Source: Leptotrichia sp. oral taxon 218
GTDB lineage: Bacteria; Fusobacteriota; Fusobacteriia; Fusobacteriales; Leptotrichiaceae
NCBI RefSeq assembly: GCF_018128225.1
Contig: NZ_CP072377.1
Location: 1,116,001-1,180,000 of the forward strand
Direction: 5' to 3'
DNA length: 64,000 nt
Position numbers and translations under genes: made by a program
Shown: piece after piece, positions 8,401 to 17,624 of the stretch
Position numbering within the stretch: the first letter of the stretch is position 1
How the letters are laid out: the number at the start of each line of letters is the position of its first letter
The notes under the pieces: model-generated
Seen by the model: the letters and a program-made list of their open reading frames with translations, nothing else
Database searches by the model: none
Told to the model about the DNA's origin: nothing

Positions 8401-11082
8401 TTAATCATTTTTTCTTCTTGAAATCACTTTTATAATTTCATTCACAACAAACGGAACAAGTGACAATCCAATTACCATTCCCCAATGACTCGGATCTATC
8501 GCAGTCACTTTAAACATTTGTGCAATACTTGGAATTGAAGTCAAGCCAATTTGCAAAACTATTCCAATAATAATCGAACCAATTAAGAATTTATTTCCAA
8601 AAAATCCAATTTCAAAAATAGTCTTTTTACTATTTCTCATCGACAATGAATAAAACAATTGCGAGAATGTAAGAACGATAAACGCCATTGTTCTTCCATA
8701 AGTTAAAATTTCACGTGTTGCAGGATTACTGTCTTTTACGGCTGAAATAGGCACAGTCCCGCTATGAATAATTCCTAGGTAAAATGCCACAAGTGTAAGC
8801 ACTCCAATCAGCACTCCACCAACAATTGATCTCATTCCCGCACCTTCAGAAAAGAAACTCTCCTTCGGATTTCTAGGTTTTCTAGTCATAACTTCCTTAT
8901 CTCCAGGATCCATTCCAAGCGAAATTGCTGGTAATGTATCAGTTATTAGGTTTACCCATAAAAGCTGAGTTGCGACTAACGGTATTGACCATCCAAATAA
9001 TGTTGCAATAAACACACACAAAACTTCTCCCAAATTACAAGAAAGCAAGAATATAATTGTCTTTTTGATGTTGTTAAAAATATTTCTTCCTTCTTCAATC
9101 GCATGAATTATCGTAGTAAAATTGTCATCAGTCAAAATCATGTCACTAGCACCTTTAGAAACATCAGTTCCTGTAATTCCCATAGCAACTCCTATATCGG
9201 CAAATTTAAGCGACGGCGCATCGTTTACTCCATCTCCAGTCATTGACACAATATTTCCCTGCTCTTTAAACGCTTTTACAATCTTAACTTTATGCTCAGG
9301 CGAAACTCTTGCAAACACTCTATATTTATTCACTTCCTTAGCAAATTTATCATCTGGAATCTCATCAATTTCAGCTCCAGTCAAACTTTGGCTAATATCT
9401 GTCGCAATTCCAAGCTCTTTTGCAATCGCAACTGCCGTATTCTTATGATCTCCAGTTATCATAATCGGAGTAATTCCAGCATTTTTAGCTTCCACAATCG
9501 AATCTTTCACTTCAGTTCTAGGCGGATCAATCATTCCAACAATTCCAACTACAACCAGATCTTTTTCCATCTCTTCAGGTAAAATTTGGCTGTCAACATC
9601 TTTAAATGCCACTCCAAGCACTCTTAATGCATCATCAGACATTTCTTCAGCAACTTTCAATATTTTATTTTTTTCTTCTTCAGTCAATGGTAAAATTTCT
9701 CCATTTACAAGAATTTTATTTGCTCTTGTAAGAATGTTGTCAATCGCACCTTTTGTATGAACTCTATATTTTCCACCTTCTTCATTAAGTGTCGACATAA
9801 GTTTTCTGTCCGAATCAAATGGATTTTCAGAAACCCTTTTATATTTAGCATTCAATGCGTTTTTTTCCAAATCAAATTTATTTCCCAAGACAATCAGAGC
9901 CACTTCTGTCGGATCTCCAATATCTTGTCCATTTTCAACAGATGCATCCGAGCAAAGCACAAACGAACGAATTAACTCAGTTTCATCAACATTTGCCTTT
10001 TGTCCATCTTGACTGGAAATATCCCTTAAATTATCCAAAGTATAAGTTTTTACAACAGTCATCTTATTTTGAGTAAGCGTCCCAGTTTTATCAGAACAAA
10101 CAATATTTACCGCTCCCAATGTTTCAACCGCTGGTAATTTTCTCACAATCGCATTTTTCCTTGACATAGTCTTTACCCCAAGTGAAAGTACAATCGCAAC
10201 AATCGCAACAAGTCCTTCAGGAATTGCCGCCACAGCCAAACTTATCGCAGTCATAAACATATCAACCGCTTCTCTTCCTTGAATCAACCCTATGACAAAA
10301 ATAATTCCACAAATTGCTAAAGCTCCATATCCCAAAATTTTTCCAAGCTCTTCCAATTTTATCTGAAGCGGAGTTAATGTATTGTTATCTTCATCCAAAA
10401 TCTGTGCAATTTTTCCAATTTCAGTATTCATTCCAGTTTCAACTACAACTCCTTCTCCTCTTCCGTAAGTTGCCATAGTTGACATAAATGCCATATTTTC
10501 CTTATCTCCAATTGGTATTTTTGCATCAGTTGTAATAAAATTAGCATCCTTTTCACTTGGAACAGATTCTCCAGTAAGTGCCGACTCTTCAATCTGCAAA
10601 TTAGCACTTTCAATAAGTCTGACATCTGCTGGAATATATCTTCCCGCATCAATTACTAAAATATCTCCTGGCACCAGTTCTTCCGAATTAACTTCAATAA
10701 CTTCGCCATTTCTTCTAACCAAGCTCTTAGGTGTTGTCATCTGCTGTAACGCTTCCAATGCCTTTTCCGCCTTAGATTCCTGTACAACTCCAACTACTGC
10801 ATTTATAAGAACAACCGCTAAAATTATCAAGGCATCTGCTATTCCATCTTTTCCGTGCGCAATAATATTAATGACAGCTGCGCCAATTAGCACATAAATA
10901 AGCATATCCTGAAGCTGTGCCAAAAATAACTGCAGCAAACTTTTTTTCGGCTTTCCTTTCAATTTATTAGGTTCATATTTTCCCAGCCGCTTTTTTACTT
11001 CTTCAGTTGAAAGTCCCGTCTTTTCCGAAACATTCAGCTCTTTTAAAACATCCTTTGATGATTTAGTAAACCACATATTCAC
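8401..11082 (-). CDS. Cation-transporting P-type ATPase (Ca2+-type, P2A-like)
   Basis: 893 aa. Complete P2-ATPase: N-terminal cation-ATPase domain, TGES (170-173), AIPEGL in the ion-binding helix M4 (286-291), phosphorylated Asp in CSDKTGTLTQNK (D331), TGDH (543-546), TGDGVNDAP (615-623), and six C-terminal membrane helices with NLITDTLPAISLGMD. The whole resembles SERCA/PMR1-like bacterial Ca2+ pumps, which export Ca2+ (possibly Mn2+) at ATP cost. No partner genes are nearby. No truncation or missing motif seen. RBS AGAGGTAAGG precedes the ATG. Confidence 0.92.
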   Translation of the reverse strand: MNMWFTKSSKDVLKELNVSEKTGLSTEEVKKRLGKYEPNKLKGKPKKSLLQLFLAQLQDMLIYVLIGAAVINIIAHGKDGIADALIILAVVLINAVVGVVQESKAEKALEALQQMTTPKSLVRRNGEVIEVNSEELVPGDILVIDAGRYIPADVRLIESANLQIEESALTGESVPSEKDANFITTDAKIPIGDKENMAFMSTMATYGRGEGVVVETGMNTEIGKIAQILDEDNNTLTPLQIKLEELGKILGYGALAICGIIFVIGLIQGREAVDMFMTAISLAVAAIPEGLVAIVAIVLSLGVKTMSRKNAIVRKLPAVETLGAVNIVCSDKTGTLTQNKMTVVKTYTLDNLRDISSQDGQKANVDETELIRSFVLCSDASVENGQDIGDPTEVALIVLGNKFDLEKNALNAKYKRVSENPFDSDRKLMSTLNEEGGKYRVHTKGAIDNILTRANKILVNGEILPLTEEEKNKILKVAEEMSDDALRVLGVAFKDVDSQILPEEMEKDLVVVGIVGMIDPPRTEVKDSIVEAKNAGITPIMITGDHKNTAVAIAKELGIATDISQSLTGAEIDEIPDDKFAKEVNKYRVFARVSPEHKVKIVKAFKEQGNIVSMTGDGVNDAPSLKFADIGVAMGITGTDVSKGASDMILTDDNFTTIIHAIEEGRNIFNNIKKTIIFLLSCNLGEVLCVFIATLFGWSIPLVATQLLWVNLITDTLPAISLGMDPGDKEVMTRKPRNPKESFFSEGAGMRSIVGGVLIGVLTLVAFYLGIIHSGTVPISAVKDSNPATREILTYGRTMAFIVLTFSQLFYSLSMRNSKKTIFEIGFFGNKFLIGSIIIGIVLQIGLTSIPSIAQMFKVTAIDPSHWGMVIGLSLVPFVVNEIIKVISRRKND

Positions 11083-11218
11083 CTTACCTCTTCTTTCTTA
11101 AAATCTTTGTAGATATTATACACTAAAATTAGTTTTATTTCTATATTAATTTATTTAATTTATTTAATTTCTCTAATTTTCTCTATTTCTTTATTTAAAA
11201 AATTTTTAAAATTTTATG

Positions 11219-11247
11219 TTGAAAAAAATTAATATCTATTATATACT
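11219..11247 (+). promoter_or_regulatory. Putative promoter of udk
   Basis: TTGAAA (11219-11224), 17 bases, TATACT (11242-11247), 40 bases before the udk ATG. Confidence 0.5.
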
Positions 11248-11286
11248 TAAAATAGGAAAAAATATTAAACGGAGGATATAATTTTT

Positions 11287-11928
11287 ATGGATTACAAGAC
11301 GATTATTGTCGGAATTGCAGGAGGAACTGGATCTGGAAAAACTAGCGTCACTCGTGCAATTATCGAAAGTTTAGAAAAAAAGGGAATTAAATCAATTCTT
11401 CTCGAACAGGATTCGTACTACAAAAGAAATGACCACTTGACTTACGAACAAAGGGTTACGCTAAATTATGACCATCCGAATGCGATAGATTTTGATTTGC
11501 TGGAATCTCACATTCTTGCGTTAAAAAATAATCAATCCATTGAAAAACCTATTTATGATTTTCAAGTTCATAATAGAATTGATAAAACTGAACATATCAA
11601 TCCAGCAAATTTGATTATTGTAGAGGGAATTTTAGTTCTGGCAATTGAAAAGATCCGTAACTTATTTGATGCAAAAATATTTGTAGATACAGATGATGAC
11701 GAAAGACTTTTGCGAAGAATTGAAAGGGATTTGCATGAACGAGCTAGAAGTTTTGAGAGCATAAAAAACCAGTACATTAACACAGTAAAACCTATGCACT
11801 TGGAATTTGTTGAACCATCTAAAAGATACGCAGATGTAATAATTCCACGAGGAAAAGACAATAAAGTCGGGATAAATATGGTTGTCAGCCGACTTCGTTA
11901 TTTATTTAAAAAATTAAAAGAGAAATAA
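11287..11928 (+). CDS. udk: Uridine kinase
   Basis: 213 aa, normal length for the family. P-loop GGTGSGKTSV (about residues 12-21), the nucleoside-binding DSYYKRNDHLTYEQR and NYDHPNAIDFD blocks, YDFQVHNR and the lid RIERDLHERARSFESI are all present. It phosphorylates uridine and cytidine to UMP/CMP in pyrimidine salvage. RBS GGAGG at 11271-11275. It is followed 31 bases later by the flavoprotein gene, probably in one transcript. Confidence 0.95.
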   Translation: MDYKTIIVGIAGGTGSGKTSVTRAIIESLEKKGIKSILLEQDSYYKRNDHLTYEQRVTLNYDHPNAIDFDLLESHILALKNNQSIEKPIYDFQVHNRIDKTEHINPANLIIVEGILVLAIEKIRNLFDAKIFVDTDDDERLLRRIERDLHERARSFESIKNQYINTVKPMHLEFVEPSKRYADVIIPRGKDNKVGINMVVSRLRYLFKKLKEK

Positions 11929-11959
11929 AAAAAAGAAAAAAAAGAAAAGAGGAAATTTT

Positions 11960-13297
11960 ATGAAAATAGTTGTAATTGGTGGCGGAGCTGCCGGAATGAT
12001 GTTTTCCACTCAATATAAAAAAGCAAATCCTGATGATGAAATTTTTTTGTTTGAAAAGTCAAGCTATGTGGCTTGGGCTGGATGTCCAACTCCTTATTTT
12101 ATCGCTGATGAATTAAAAAAAAGCAATGTTTTGCACGGAACTCCTGAAGATTTTATGAAAAGAGGGGTTAATGTAAAAATTCATCACGAAGTTAAAAGCG
12201 TTGATTTTGAAAACAAAACGCTTGAAGTAAAGGGAGACGAAATTAACGGAACTTTTTCTTATGACAAGCTTGTAATCGCAGTTGGAGGAAAATCTTTTGT
12301 CCCAAATATTAAAGGATATTCTCCAAATTTAGAAAATGTATTTACATTATCTCACGCTGAAAGTGCTTTTAAAATTAAAGAATATTTAACTCAAAACAAA
12401 AACAAACTAAAAAATGCAGTTGTAATTGGAGCTGGATTTGTTGGAATTGAAATGGCAGAATCTTTCAAAAAAAATGGACTTAATGTAACTGTCATTGAAA
12501 AAGCAAAAGAAATTTTCCCGACAATTTCAGAAAATCTAAAGGAAAAAATTTACAAAAAATTTAAAGAAAAAGATATAAATCTAAAATTAAATTCTGGTGT
12601 CACTGCTGTAAATTCTGAAAATAATGTTGCAAAATCAGTAAAATTAGACTCATCTGAAAATATTGACTTTGATATCGCATTATTTAGTATCGGAGTTACT
12701 CCAAACATAGATTTTTTACCTAAAACATTAAAAACTGATAGCGGAAAAATCGTCATAAATGATAAATTCGAAACAAATATAGACGATGTCTACGCAATTG
12801 GAGATTGTGTATTTAATAAGTATTATAAAACTGACAGAAATTTATTTGAGCCACTTGGAGATGTTGCAAATAAACACGGAATGATGTTGGCTAAACACTT
12901 ATCTGGAAAAAATATAAGCTGGAAAGGATTGATTCGTTCATTTGCCACTTCATTTTATGATATAAAATTAGCACAAACTGGACTTTCTCTAAAAGAAGCA
13001 ACTGAACTTGGCTACAATGCCGATGTTGTCAAAATGAAAGCGATGTATAAAAACTCTGGATTCGCAGATTCATTTCCTGCAAGTGCTGAAATTGTTTATG
13101 ATAAAGATAGAAAAATTGTTCTTGGTGGAGCAATGGTGGGTTTTGAAGCTGTCGCACAATTTATCGACCAAATTGCAATTGTTATCACTTTTGAAATACC
13201 GATTGAAAAATTTATCGAAATAGACTTTGCTTATTCGCCAACAAATGCAAGTGTTTGGAATCCACTTCTTGTAGTTTATAGAAAAGTTATAAATTAA
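11960..13297 (+). CDS. FAD-dependent NAD(P)H oxidoreductase, CoA-disulfide reductase / NADH oxidase family
   Basis: 445 aa. Two dinucleotide folds: GGGAAG (residues 7-12, FAD) and GAGFVG (157-162, NAD(P)H), then FAD-binding YAIGDC near 276-281 and a C-terminal dimerisation domain. Cys 42 in AGCPTPYF sits where NADH oxidase and CoA-disulfide reductase carry the redox Cys, but the usual CG.PY context is changed to CPTPY. It probably deals with oxygen or CoA disulfide in an anaerobe; which reaction it does cannot be told. RBS AGAGGAAA. Confidence 0.85.
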   Translation: MKIVVIGGGAAGMMFSTQYKKANPDDEIFLFEKSSYVAWAGCPTPYFIADELKKSNVLHGTPEDFMKRGVNVKIHHEVKSVDFENKTLEVKGDEINGTFSYDKLVIAVGGKSFVPNIKGYSPNLENVFTLSHAESAFKIKEYLTQNKNKLKNAVVIGAGFVGIEMAESFKKNGLNVTVIEKAKEIFPTISENLKEKIYKKFKEKDINLKLNSGVTAVNSENNVAKSVKLDSSENIDFDIALFSIGVTPNIDFLPKTLKTDSGKIVINDKFETNIDDVYAIGDCVFNKYYKTDRNLFEPLGDVANKHGMMLAKHLSGKNISWKGLIRSFATSFYDIKLAQTGLSLKEATELGYNADVVKMKAMYKNSGFADSFPASAEIVYDKDRKIVLGGAMVGFEAVAQFIDQIAIVITFEIPIEKFIEIDFAYSPTNASVWNPLLVVYRKVIN

Positions 13298-13384
13298 TTA
13301 TTTTGATAAAATAAAATAAAGCAAAATAAATTAAAACATAATAAAATAAATTAAATTAAGTTAAATTAAATTAAAGGAGTTTTT

Positions 13385-14179
13385 TTGAAAAATAAAATAA
13401 ATAAAATTAAAATCGATATTAACAAAAATAAAAAATTTAAGATAAATTATCAAATATTCTTTATTTTTCTTGCAATTTACAGCTTTGCCACGACGCTACT
13501 TGATTTACATGGTGATATTCATATTTCAAAAAATCCTCTTTTGGAATTTATTGATTTTTCAATTTATTTGATTTTCGCCATTGATTATATCATAAGATTT
13601 ATATTTGCTAAGCACAAAGCTAATTTTATTGAAAATAACATTCCCGACTTGATTTCAATAATTCCATATTATTCGATTTTTAGATTATTTAGAATTTTTA
13701 AAATTAGAAAATTTGCAAAAGTTTTTAAACATTTAAAATTATCAAAACTTTATCTTTTTGTAAAAAAAACATACAAAAAAATAAAAAAATTTTTAAAGTT
13801 AAATGGTTTAATTTATTTGCTAATTATGGCAGGGCTTGGAATTATTATTTCAGCTCTTGTCATTTCCTATGTAGAAAAGATGAATTATAGCGATAGCCTT
13901 TGGTGGGCATTTGTCACAGCAACTACAGTCGGCTACGGAGATATTTCTCCAAAAACTCATATTGGAAGATTCGTTGCCATTTTTCTAATGCTCATTGGAA
14001 TTGGAACTTTCGGAATGATTACAGGAACAATCGCAACTTATTTTTTAAATAAACAAAATGACATTGCGCCAACTGACGACTTAGACAAATATATTTTAAA
14101 TTCTGAAAACTTTAGCGACTCTGAAAAAAAAGAAATTATCACTTTTATACATTTTGTGAAATCAAAGCGGGAAAAATAA
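13385..14179 (+). CDS. Voltage-gated-type potassium channel
   Basis: 264 aa from a TTG start with AAAGGAG five bases upstream (13373-13379); no better ATG exists. Six hydrophobic segments; a basic S4-like helix (R100, R103, K106, R108, K109, K112) and the K+ selectivity filter TTVGYGD (180-186) before the last helix. A coiled, acidic 40-residue cytoplasmic tail follows with no RCK or cyclic-nucleotide domain. It should form a tetrameric K+ pore in the inner membrane. It lies 87 bases after the flavoprotein gene. Confidence 0.85.
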   Translation: MKNKINKIKIDINKNKKFKINYQIFFIFLAIYSFATTLLDLHGDIHISKNPLLEFIDFSIYLIFAIDYIIRFIFAKHKANFIENNIPDLISIIPYYSIFRLFRIFKIRKFAKVFKHLKLSKLYLFVKKTYKKIKKFLKLNGLIYLLIMAGLGIIISALVISYVEKMNYSDSLWWAFVTATTVGYGDISPKTHIGRFVAIFLMLIGIGTFGMITGTIATYFLNKQNDIAPTDDLDKYILNSENFSDSEKKEIITFIHFVKSKREK

Positions 14180-14236
14180 AAAGATTTAAAATTTTGAATT
14201 GAATAAAAATATTCTTTTCTCATTTTAAATCTTTTT

Positions 14237-15078
14237 TTACTTCTTTTTTCTCCATCTTTTGTGCTGCCACATATACTGCTCTGGATATTCCCTAATTATT
14301 TCTTCAAACTCATTATAAATTTTTTGCATATTAAATTTCATAGTTTCTTTTAACTTACTCTGCTTTTCTATCTCAATAATCTTTTTATTTTTTACAATTA
14401 TTTTATTATTTTTATCAAATACCGCATAAGCCAGTACCAATGGAACTTTATGCTTAATCGACAAAAGCACAGGTCCAGCAACCGCCGTTGTTTTTCTCCC
14501 AAAAAATTCAATCTCCACATCTTTTCCATAGTGATCCGAAGCCAAAGCAATTATCGATTTTTCGTTTATAGCTTTGCTTAAAAGCTGACTTTCATGCAGC
14601 GGAATTGAATTTAGTCCACCTTTTTCACGCCACTCAGTCATCAAATCATTAATTTTCTCATTTTTTTGCTTTCTAAAAACAGCATAAAATTTTCTCAAAT
14701 TTTCCATTTTACTTCCCGCTTCAAATCCACCTAAATGCAATGAAACAATCAAAACTGCCTTATCTTTTGCCATTTCTATTGCCTTTTTCATTATCTCTTC
14801 ATTTTCAACCGAAGTATTTTCCCCTTTTGTAATTTCTTCCAAAAAATCGAAGTCATTATCATTTTTCCCATCGTTTTATATGACTCTTTTGCAATTCTTT
14901 TAACTTCTTTTTCATTTTTTTGAGGAAAAGCATTTTTTATATTGTCCAATGTCAATTCTCGCCTTTTTTTTACTAAAAAATACGCTAAAAGTCCCATTTT
15001 TTCAAAAAATTTATATCGCCATTTAAGTGGAAAAATTGACAAAACTTTTTTAAATGCCACAAGAAAAAATTTTAACAT
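14237..15078 (-). pseudogene. LpxL/HtrB-like lipid A acyltransferase, split by a frameshift
   Basis: Two overlapping minus-strand frames encode one acyltransferase. The first (from ATG 15078, RBS AAGGAG) gives the N-terminal 80 or so residues; the second continues with the HLGGFE catalytic H-X4-E motif, the SDHYGKDVEIEFFG block and the typical C-terminal QYMWQHKRW. Reading shifts in a six-base A run at 14841-14846: one more base would give a continuous MTSIFLEEITKGEN. The protein would add a secondary acyl chain to lipid A. The change may be a real mutation, slippage (phase variation) or a sequence error. Nothing else in the gene is damaged. Confidence 0.85.
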
Positions 15079-15183
15079 AATTTCTCCTTTTTAATATTTT
15101 TTTATTTTATATTTTTTTATCTTTATTCTTATATTTATTCTTATTCTTATATTTATATTTATATTTTCTACTTTTTTAAAAAA

Positions 15184-15206
15184 AAGAGCATATCTAATAC
15201 GCTCTT
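15184..15206 (-). terminator. Terminator of rpsO
   Basis: On the minus strand AAGAGCGTAT, loop TAG and ATATGCTCTT form a ten-base-pair stem (one G-T pair), followed by a run of Ts. Confidence 0.85.
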
Positions 15207-15215
15207 ATTTATTTA

Positions 15216-15479
15216 CTATTTTCTGATTCCTAATTTTTCGATTAAGTTTCTGTAATCGTCTACATTTCTATTTTTTACATAATTTAATAATCTTCTTCTT
15301 TTTCCGATTAATTTTAATAATCCTACTCTTGAGTGAACATCTTTAGGATGTACTTTCAAGTGTCCTGTCAAGTGACTGATTCTGTCTGTCAATAAAGCTA
15401 TTTGAACTTCTGCAGAACCTGTATCTTGAGCGTTTTTTCCAAATTTTTCAATAATTTCTTTTTTTGCTGTTAATGCCAT
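15216..15479 (-). CDS. rpsO: 30S ribosomal protein S15
   Basis: 87 aa, the standard length, with family blocks [29 protein letters not shown] and [13 protein letters not shown]15 binds the central domain of 16S rRNA early in 30S assembly. RBS TAGGAGGAAA precedes the ATG. It has its own promoter and terminator and is not next to pnp (55823), unlike the common rpsO-pnp arrangement. Confidence 0.98.
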   Translation of the reverse strand: MALTAKKEIIEKFGKNAQDTGSAEVQIALLTDRISHLTGHLKVHPKDVHSRVGLLKLIGKRRRLLNYVKNRNVDDYRNLIEKLGIRK

Positions 15480-15557
15480 TTATAATTTCCTCCTAATTTT
15501 ATTATCTAAACCAAGAATATAGTGGCAAACTGATATTCATAGTCTAAATTCTTCTAT

Positions 15558-15586
15558 ATTATACCATACAACTTTTTTTTTGTAAA
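15558..15586 (-). promoter_or_regulatory. Promoter of rpsO with about 70-base leader
   Basis: Minus strand TTTACA (15581-15586), 17 bases, TATAAT (15558-15563) preceded by TGG (extended -10). The leader (about 15480-15551) contains GAATAT / ATATTC inverted arms, which could be part of an S15-binding autoregulatory structure as known for other rpsO leaders (inference). Confidence 0.65.
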
Positions 15587-15590
15587 GAAA

Positions 15591-16106
15591 TTAATTCATA
15601 AAAGTTTTTGTAAGTGAATCTTCATCCACTGGTAATTCCAATTGTTCTTCAACTTTATTTCCATTGATCTTTAAATTAAATGGAAATCCTTCCACATTGA
15701 ATCCTCTCAAAATTTCTCCACTTTCGTCGTAATACGCTGGAATTGTGTATCCATTATCTTTTATATACGATTGAACTTTTCCCAAACTTGATCTAGAATT
15801 TGTAAATACTACGACTAAATTTACCCTATTTTTATTTTTATCATAAAATCTTTGAACTTCTGGAATTTCTTCTTTACAGTGTGGACACCATTCAGCTGCA
15901 ACTATAAACAAAGTTTTTTTCCCATTTTTAAAAATTTGCGTACTTTTTATTTTTTTACCATTCAAATCTTTTAATTCGAATTCTGGAACCGTTGCTCCTG
16001 CCAAGTCATCAACTCCATCTAGTGGTTTTACAACAAACTCAGCACTTTTCCCACATGATATTACAAATACAAAAAGTATCGACAACAACAAAATAAATTT
16101 TTTCAT
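15591..16106 (-). CDS. TlpA/thioredoxin-like lipoprotein
   Basis: 171 aa. Signal with lipobox VISC (Cys 18). A thioredoxin fold follows with the WCPHC active site (about residues 73-77) and a cis-Pro region in VEGFPFNLKI. It resembles periplasmic TlpA/ResA-like thiol-disulfide reductases that keep exported thiols reduced or help maturation. It follows the Sel1 lipoprotein gene on the same strand. RBS AGAGGAA. Specific partner unknown. Confidence 0.8.
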   Translation of the reverse strand: MKKFILLLSILFVFVISCGKSAEFVVKPLDGVDDLAGATVPEFELKDLNGKKIKSTQIFKNGKKTLFIVAAEWCPHCKEEIPEVQRFYDKNKNRVNLVVVFTNSRSSLGKVQSYIKDNGYTIPAYYDESGEILRGFNVEGFPFNLKINGNKVEEQLELPVDEDSLTKTFMN

Positions 16107-16177
16107 TTTTTTCCTCTTTTCTTCTATTTCTTTCTATAATTCTGTAATTCTGTAATTTTTTAATTTTTTATATTAAT

Positions 16178-17560
16178 TTAATTTTTTAAAAAAGCTTCAT
16201 AAAATTCTCCAATATCAAATCCTGTACTTTTAGCAGCTATAAAATAAAATTTTGCTTTTTTATTTTTTTTCTTATTAAAATAATAAACTCCCAAATTATA
16301 ATACGCTTCAGGATATTGATCCACAGCGGCTTTTAAATTTAAAATTCTAACTTTATTGCTATTTTTAGGATAATAAGAACTCAAAGCTACTGTTGCACTG
16401 CTTATATCACTTTTAGACAATCTTTCCAATATTTTTTTTGCTTCTTTATTTTTTAAAGTTTCTGATTGAGCTGAATTTTTACTTTGTTCTTCATTTTCAT
16501 AAAGGAATGCTAGTCTTTCTCCAGCTTCTGAAGAACCAAGCGCATAAGCTTTTGTATACATATTTTTTGCTTTTTTAAGTTCATTTTGAGTTTCATACAT
16601 TTTTCCTAAATAATACATCGTATCTATATCATTTTTATCCACTGCTTTCAAATAATATTTTTCAGCGTCTTTAAAATCACCCAAATTTTCATATAAATAT
16701 CCCATGTAGCTATTTATCAATATTTCATCACTTTTTATATCAGCTAAAGGAAGCAGCGCTGTTTCATAACTTTTATTTTCGTCTGCCAATTTTTTAGCTA
16801 TTTCATAAGCTGATAAATAATATTTATTTTTAAATAAGGTATCCTGATATATTTTAATCGCTTCATCATTTTTCCCGTCACCTTCCAGTACTTTAGCTTT
16901 CGCATAAAGTGCAGGCGGATAATTTTCAGCTAAAAAGTCTTTTAAAATATCATAGGCTTTCCCAACATACTGTGTTCTTTCCACAAGAAGAGTCCCAAGC
17001 TCTTTTTTTTCATCTTTTGAAATATTTCCTTCGTCCATTTTTTTATTTAACGCTTCGATTTTTTTGTAATAACTCATCATATTTTTTCCAGCTTCATATG
17101 AACGCAAAGATAAAAAATCTCCAGCATCTTTACCTTTTTTAAAATACTCTTGAGCTTTTGTAAATTCTAATTTATTTTCGTAAATATCTCCCATCACATA
17201 ATAAGCTTTACTAAATCCTTGTTTTGCAGAACTTTCCAAAAGTTCTAAAATTTCATTTTCGCTGCCATTTTGTTTTTTTAGTAAAAGTGCTTTAAAATAT
17301 TCAGCATACCCATTACTTTTTTTCAAATATTTGTTAAAAATTTCTTCACTATTTCCTTCCAAATATATAAGTGACAGTGCAAAAGCTTCTTTATTTTTTA
17401 ATTTTATTGCTTTTTCCAACTGTTTTGTTATATACTCGTCATTTTCCTGTTTTGAAAAAATTCCAAGTAAAGAATTTTCCAAATAATCATATCCCTTGTC
17501 ATTGGAACAAGATACAAACAAAAATGGAACAAAAAATAAATAACATAACCATTTTTTCAT
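16178..17560 (-). CDS. Sel1/TPR-repeat lipoprotein
   Basis: 460 aa. Lipobox FVSC (Cys 18). The rest is a solenoid of helical repeats, for example YVMGDIYENKLEFTKAQEYF, YLYENLGDFKDAEKYYLKA and YYLGKMYETQNELKKAKNMY, of the Sel1/TPR type with A/G-Y-L-G-x-Y signatures. Such proteins scaffold other proteins, usually at the envelope. Function unknown; it lies between metG and the TlpA-like gene, 72 bases before the latter. Confidence 0.8.
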   Translation of the reverse strand: MKKWLCYLFFVPFLFVSCSNDKGYDYLENSLLGIFSKQENDEYITKQLEKAIKLKNKEAFALSLIYLEGNSEEIFNKYLKKSNGYAEYFKALLLKKQNGSENEILELLESSAKQGFSKAYYVMGDIYENKLEFTKAQEYFKKGKDAGDFLSLRSYEAGKNMMSYYKKIEALNKKMDEGNISKDEKKELGTLLVERTQYVGKAYDILKDFLAENYPPALYAKAKVLEGDGKNDEAIKIYQDTLFKNKYYLSAYEIAKKLADENKSYETALLPLADIKSDEILINSYMGYLYENLGDFKDAEKYYLKAVDKNDIDTMYYLGKMYETQNELKKAKNMYTKAYALGSSEAGERLAFLYENEEQSKNSAQSETLKNKEAKKILERLSKSDISSATVALSSYYPKNSNKVRILNLKAAVDQYPEAYYNLGVYYFNKKKNKKAKFYFIAAKSTGFDIGEFYEAFLKN

Positions 17561-17624
17561 ATTTTATCAATCCCGTCCTTCAAAATTAAATATTAACCCC
17601 ACAATCTTTTAACTTACTTAAATT

